A program made the position numbers and the translations under genes. The notes under the pieces were generated by a model, which did no database searches, was not told the origin of the DNA, and worked only from the letters and a program-made list of their open reading frames with translations. From contig CAXXYD010000004.1 of assembly GCA_963675565.2 (NCBI GenBank), forward strand, positions 1,364,001 to 1,428,000: a DNA stretch of 64,000 bases, written 5' to 3'. Source of the stretch: JARRKU01 sp963675565. GTDB lineage: Bacteria; Desulfobacterota; Desulfobacteria; Desulfobacterales; Desulfosarcinaceae. Numbering within the stretch: position 1 is the stretch's first letter; each line of letters opens with the position of its first letter. Positions 59,993 through 64,000 of the stretch are shown one piece after another.

Positions 59993-62191
59993 CTACGCCT
60001 TTTCCGGTTTTTTCCTGGGCTTGCCGGCCTTGCGCCCCTTGCGCCTGCCGGGTTGATACCGGTCCGGGGAAAGGGCCGTACCTCGTCCGGAAAGGCTGGG
60101 ATTGGTCATAAAAAAGTGGTGGGCATTAAATGGTTCATCTTCTGTTTGCAGGCGAACATACGTGCCATCGGGCTGCAGGATCCAGCTTTGCTGGTTGTCC
60201 TTCAGATTGGCCTTCATGATCTGCTCCATGATCTGCCGGTGCACCGTGGGGTTTTTGATAGGCACCAGCGCCTCGATGCGCCGGTCGATATTGCGCTGCA
60301 TCCAGTCGGCCGAAGAGACATAGACTTTGGCCTGCGGTGACGGCAGCGCTTGTCCGTTGCCAAAGCACGCTATCCTGGAGTGTTCCAGAAAACGGCCCAC
60401 GATGGACTTGACCCGAATACGGTCGGATAAGCCGGGGATACCCGGGCGCAGGCAGCAGATACCCCGGACCACCAGGTCAATCTGCACACCAGCCTGGGAA
60501 GCACGGTAAAGGGCGTCGACAATACCGGGGTCCACCAAGGCGTTCATCTTGGCCCAGATTACGGCGGGACTTCCGTTGCGGGCATTATCGATTTCCGTTT
60601 CGATGTTTTCCATCAGCCGCTGGCGAAGGCCCAGTGGTGAAATATCCAGTTGCTTGAGTTTGGACGGCCGGGCATATCCGGTCATGAAATTAAAAATTTT
60701 GGCGATATCCTGGCCGATCTTCGGATCGCAGGTAAAATAGGACAGATCGGTGTATATTTTGGCATTGACGGGGTGATAGTTGCCGGTTCCGATATGCGAG
60801 TAGGAGACCAGGCTGCGCGCTTCGCGACGCACCACAAGGCTGAGTTTGGCATGGGTTTTCAGGTCCGGAAAACCAAAGACGACCTGAACGCCCTCCCGCT
60901 CCAACATTCGCGCGAGATCGATATTGGCGGCTTCATCGAAGCGTGCTTTCAGCTCCACCATGGCGGTGACGCTTTTGCCGGCGTCAGTGGCTTTCAGCAG
61001 CGCATCCACGATGGGGGAATTGACCATGGTGCGGTACAAGGTCTGCTTGATGGCCACCACATTTTCGTCCTGGCTGGCCTGGCGTAAAAACTGGACCACC
61101 ACGTCGAAGCTTTCATAGGGATGATGAACCAGAATATCCTTGGCCTTGATCGCCGCCAGGCAATCTCCCCCGAAATCCTTGATCCGCTCCGGAAAGCGCG
61201 GGATGTAAGGCACAAACAAAAGGTCCGGGCGCTCGTCGGTCACCAGTTCCTTGAGATCGGCAAGGCCGATCAACCCCTCGAAGCAATGGACATCCTCATT
61301 GGAAATGTCCAGCTGCTCACGCACAAAGTCCCTCAGCACCGCCGGCATGTATTCATCAACCGTAAGCCTGACCACACTGCCCCGGCGGCGCTGCTTCAGC
61401 GCCGATTCAAAGGTCAGCACCAGATCCTCGGCCTTTTCGTCGATCTCGAGTTCGCTGTCGCGGATGATGCGGAATGTACCTTGGGCGGTCAGCCGGAAGG
61501 AGGGGAAAAGCTGATCCAGGTGCATCACCAGGACATGCTCCAGCCGGACATAGCGCAGGTCCCTGCCGGGCAGCCGGATGAACCGGCTCAGCTGGCTGGG
61601 GATCATGATCAGCGCCTCCATCGGATCACCGCCGGACGGGCTCTCCAGGGTCATCACAAGACCGAAACCCAAATTGGGAATAAACGGGAAGGGGTGGCCG
61701 GGATCCACGGCAATGGGGGTCAGGACGGCGAAAATTTCGTTTTCGAAAATCTGGGTCAGCCATTTGCGATCCAGCTCCGACAGGTCCTGGATATCCAGAA
61801 TGCGGATCCCCGCCTGGTCAAGTTCAATGAGCAGCTCTTTCAGGCAGCGGTGCTGCTCCAGCATCAGCCGGCTCACCTCCTCGCCGATGGCGGCCAGTTG
61901 CTGGTTCGGTGTTCTGCCGTCCGGGCTGTTGCTGCGGACACCGGCAGCCACCTGGGCCTTCAGGCCGGCCACGCGGACCATAAAAAATTCATCCAGGTTG
62001 CTGGCGGAAATGGACAGGAACCGAAGGCGCTCCAAAACCGGATGCCGCGTATTACAGGCCTCGTCCAGAACCCGCCGGTTGAACTTCAGCCAGGACAATT
62101 CCCGGTTGATAAACCGCCGTGGCGTATGAAGGGTCACTTCAGGGTCGTCTGCAGGGTCGCGGGGGCTCTCTTGCTGAACAGCGATGGTCAT
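59993..62191 (-). CDS. ppk1: Polyphosphate kinase 1
   Basis: The 732-residue protein matches PPK1 throughout: FINRELSWLKFNRRVLDEA at the start, SASNLDEFFMVRVAG, the catalytic region SYSHIGTGNYHPVNAKIYTDLSYFT with the phosphorylated His, and VVRGICCLRPG. It polymerises ATP gamma-phosphate into polyphosphate. A Lys/Arg-rich C-terminal tail (GRRKGRKAGKPRKKPEKA) is added and may bind polyphosphate or membrane. It is divergent from the sixA-ppx genes. Confidence 0.96.
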   Translation of the reverse strand: MTIAVQQESPRDPADDPEVTLHTPRRFINRELSWLKFNRRVLDEACNTRHPVLERLRFLSISASNLDEFFMVRVAGLKAQVAAGVRSNSPDGRTPNQQLAAIGEEVSRLMLEQHRCLKELLIELDQAGIRILDIQDLSELDRKWLTQIFENEIFAVLTPIAVDPGHPFPFIPNLGFGLVMTLESPSGGDPMEALIMIPSQLSRFIRLPGRDLRYVRLEHVLVMHLDQLFPSFRLTAQGTFRIIRDSELEIDEKAEDLVLTFESALKQRRRGSVVRLTVDEYMPAVLRDFVREQLDISNEDVHCFEGLIGLADLKELVTDERPDLLFVPYIPRFPERIKDFGGDCLAAIKAKDILVHHPYESFDVVVQFLRQASQDENVVAIKQTLYRTMVNSPIVDALLKATDAGKSVTAMVELKARFDEAANIDLARMLEREGVQVVFGFPDLKTHAKLSLVVRREARSLVSYSHIGTGNYHPVNAKIYTDLSYFTCDPKIGQDIAKIFNFMTGYARPSKLKQLDISPLGLRQRLMENIETEIDNARNGSPAVIWAKMNALVDPGIVDALYRASQAGVQIDLVVRGICCLRPGIPGLSDRIRVKSIVGRFLEHSRIACFGNGQALPSPQAKVYVSSADWMQRNIDRRIEALVPIKNPTVHRQIMEQIMKANLKDNQQSWILQPDGTYVRLQTEDEPFNAHHFFMTNPSLSGRGTALSPDRYQPGRRKGRKAGKPRKKPEKA

Positions 62192-62378
62192 TGCGTTCTC
62201 TCTTTTTGAATCAAAGGGGAATTTTATCGTTTCACCATGAATGTAAGCGCCATTTGTTAGAATTTTGCTAGACCGTCGGTTTTCAGCGATTTGCTATCCA
62301 CGGATGCAAAGCCCTATTGACCTTGGACAATCATGCATTACCCATTAAACACTGTTCGTCAGAAACCGCGAGGCGCAA

Positions 62379-62558
62379 ATGGATAAGAAATTGGAAAAAA
62401 AATCGTTCTGCAAGTGGGGAAAAAACGATATAAAGGCAAATATTGACGCGATATATGAGCTGACCGCTGACCCCAGGTATGTGTGCGAAAAATGCGCGCG
62501 GGTTGCCAAATTGAAGGCCAATGTGTGCAAACCGCACAAGTTTCAGTATGCGTTATAG
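62379..62558 (+). CDS. 59-residue Cys-containing small protein
   Basis: A small, previously unlisted-size reading frame starting MDKKLEKKSFCKWGKN behind CGAGGCGCAA. It contains C11, C41-EK-C44 and C54 in YVCEKCARVAKLKANVCKPH, resembling a zinc ribbon; high Lys content. It is transcribed divergently from ppk1 and followed 19 bases later by sixA. No family recognised. Confidence 0.65.
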   Translation: MDKKLEKKSFCKWGKNDIKANIDAIYELTADPRYVCEKCARVAKLKANVCKPHKFQYAL

Positions 62559-62577
62559 GAATAAGCGCCTGAAAACA

Positions 62578-63120
62578 ATGAAAAAGTTAACACTGATCCG
62601 GCATGCCAAATCGAGCTGGCAGGATGCGAAGCCAGCCGATATCGATCGCCCCCTGAACAAGCGCGGCCGAGACGATGCTTCCATGATGGCGCAACGCTTG
62701 GCCGCGGACGGTTTTTCCCCCGGATGCACTGTCACCAGCTCTGCCCGGCGTGCCCTGCAAACCGCCGAGGCCTTTGCGGCGGCCATCGATTTTCCTGTGC
62801 GGGAGCTCCTGGTCTACGGTGCCGGCTCCGACCAGCTGCTCGGCCGCATCCGGGGCCTGGACAACGGCCTTGAGTGGGTGGCCATGGTGGGGCACAATCC
62901 CGCAATCACCGATCTGGTGCGCCGGCTGTCGGGTGAACCCGTCGACAACATCCCCACCTGCGGTGTGGCTCAGTTGGACTTTGACATTGACCGCTGGCGG
63001 CAGGTGGGCGAAGCCGGCCGGGCTTTTTTTCTGTTGAGACGCCAAAGGGGCTGCAGCTTTAAAACCTGCGGTGAAACCGCACTGAGCCAGACTGGACATG
63101 CCCATGAACCCAGGACTTAA
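62578..63120 (+). CDS. sixA: SixA-type phosphohistidine phosphatase
   Basis: The 180-residue protein is a histidine-phosphatase-superfamily member: KKLTLIRHAKSSW (the RHG-type loop with catalytic His), DIDRPLNKRGRDDA, SSARRALQTAEAF and VAMVGHNPAITDL. SixA removes phosphate from HPt-type histidines; the family also includes general phosphatases. The start ATG at 62578 is at the family's usual place though with no close ribosome site. Its end overlaps the ppx/gppA start by 23 bases. Confidence 0.9.
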   Translation: MKKLTLIRHAKSSWQDAKPADIDRPLNKRGRDDASMMAQRLAADGFSPGCTVTSSARRALQTAEAFAAAIDFPVRELLVYGAGSDQLLGRIRGLDNGLEWVAMVGHNPAITDLVRRLSGEPVDNIPTCGVAQLDFDIDRWRQVGEAGRAFFLLRRQRGCSFKTCGETALSQTGHAHEPRT

Positions 63121-63997
63121 GTTCGCCGCCATCGACATCGGCTCCAATGCCGTCCGGTTACTGCTCTCGGGTGTCTTCAAAACCGAACAGGGACCTTTTT
63201 TCAAAAAAATTTCACTGATTCGCATGCCCGTTCGCCTGGGCGAAGATGCTTTCACCCATCAACAGATCAGTGAGCCCAAGACCGATCAACTGGTTGAAAC
63301 GATGATCGGATTCAAACATCTGATTGCCGCCTATCGGCCTCTGGACTACCGCGCCTGCGCCACTTCGGCCATGCGCGAAGCGCAAAACCGCACCGCGATT
63401 TGCGATCGCATTGAAAAAGAGTCCGGCATCCGAATCGAAGTAATCGATGGCAGGGAAGAAGCCGACATCATATTCTCGAATTGGGGCCTGAAAACCGACG
63501 ATATGGGAAAAGCCAGGGTCTACCTGGATGTGGGCGGCGGCAGCACGGAAATCACGATTTTCAACAATGGCCGCAGCATTTCACAGTCATTTAACATCGG
63601 AACTATACGGGTCATGCGGGATATGGTCACATCAACCGATTGGACCCGGATGAAAAAATGGGTCCGGAAACAGACAAACCTCCTGGACCATCCGACAGCA
63701 CTCGGCAGCGGCGGCAATATTCATAAAATCGTGCGGCTCACTAAAAGCAAGGACACCACCGTCATTTCCCTGAAACAGATGCAAAAAGTCCGCAAGCTTT
63801 TAGAATCCTATACCGTGGCCGAGCGCATCACCCGGCTGGGCCTCAAACCGGACCGCGCCGACGTGATTCTTCCGGCAGACAAAATTTACTCCTCGGTGCT
63901 GAAGTGGGGTCGCATTCCCGCCATTCAGGTACCGCAAATGGGGCTTGCCGAAGGCGTTGTCCGGCAGCTCTACTTCCATTATAAGGCGGACAGCTGA
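63098..63997 (+). CDS. ppx: Ppx/GppA-family exopolyphosphatase
   Basis: The 299-residue protein has the ASKHA-type phosphatase motifs AAIDIGSNAVRLLL, TSAMREAQNR, VIDGREEADIIFSNWG and VYLDVGGGSTEI. It is the short form without the C-terminal HD domain of E. coli Ppx. It hydrolyses terminal phosphate of polyphosphate or of pppGpp. Complete: TGA at 63995-63997. Its 23-base overlap with sixA and the neighbouring ppk1 put it in a polyphosphate module. Confidence 0.92.
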   Translation: MPMNPGLKFAAIDIGSNAVRLLLSGVFKTEQGPFFKKISLIRMPVRLGEDAFTHQQISEPKTDQLVETMIGFKHLIAAYRPLDYRACATSAMREAQNRTAICDRIEKESGIRIEVIDGREEADIIFSNWGLKTDDMGKARVYLDVGGGSTEITIFNNGRSISQSFNIGTIRVMRDMVTSTDWTRMKKWVRKQTNLLDHPTALGSGGNIHKIVRLTKSKDTTVISLKQMQKVRKLLESYTVAERITRLGLKPDRADVILPADKIYSSVLKWGRIPAIQVPQMGLAEGVVRQLYFHYKADS

Positions 63998-64000
63998 ACC

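Noticed and set aside
1..64000. CRISPR array or prophage
   Set aside because: No regularly spaced direct repeats, Cas genes, integrase or phage structural genes were seen; the HNH protein alone is not evidence of a phage.

Overview
The window looks like a chromosomal segment of a strictly anaerobic, Gram-negative bacterium of the Desulfobacterota (Desulfosarcina/Desulfobacteraceae-like). The reasons are a dense oxygen- and superoxide-defence island (flavodiiron protein, rubredoxin, desulfoferrodoxin, rubrerythrin, cytochrome bd), a multiheme cytochrome c, a monofunctional CO dehydrogenase, Na+-NQR, a glutaredoxin/ferredoxin-thioredoxin reductase pair, and a DVU0772-like protein. Base composition is GC-rich and strong ribosome-binding sites precede most starts. 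The assignment is inferred from gene content; no rRNA or tRNA gene was seen.

Region 1 (1-9,690) is mostly minus strand. It holds the oxygen-defence island: rubrerythrin, desulfoferrodoxin, two small Cys-rich proteins, cydAB, a triheme cytochrome c, a flavin-reductase/arsenate-reductase fusion, rubredoxin and a flavodiiron protein cut by the window edge. A Fur/PerR-family regulator and citrate synthase follow. Region 2 (9,690-19,850) carries a complete nqrABCDEF operon whose NqrA has two ferredoxin-type Cys motifs, then a sigma-54-type promoter in front of a small protein and a flavodoxin, a coupled glutaredoxin/FTR pair, and cooS. A 15-bp semi-palindrome occurs both in the gltA/nqrA gap and in front of cooS. 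A strong terminator and a 140-bp nested palindromic element close the region.

Region 3 (19,850-28,400) is housekeeping and accessory: HrpB helicase, an SDR, a GMC oxidoreductase with a Cys cluster, RecQ with an N-terminal zinc ribbon, and RNase HI. Region 4 (28,600-37,340) is a complete 2-aminoethylphosphonate catabolic operon: LysR regulator, ABC transporter (binding protein, ATPase, fused permease), PhnX, PbfA and PhnW, ending in a decayed aminotransferase fragment. Region 5 (37,370-44,600) contains a 1012-residue exported glycosidase-like protein, an HNH protein, a perfect 70-bp palindrome, a PAS/sigma-54 regulator, an AT-rich SDR gene with a gene-poor flank, and a CheY-like regulator.

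Region 6 (44,800-53,060) has a YkgJ-type protein, a thioredoxin with two zinc ribbons, a hybrid histidine kinase coupled to an HPt protein, an unknown protein, lolA, nadA and a PIN-PhoH ATPase. Region 7 (53,088-57,792) is the best candidate for an undescribed system: an 808-residue protein of unknown family, translationally coupled to a phosphatidylserine-decarboxylase-family enzyme and followed by an Lgt-like membrane protein. Region 8 (57,900-64,000) has an exported protein, an alpha/beta hydrolase and a polyphosphate module (ppk1, a 59-residue Cys protein, sixA, ppx/gppA).
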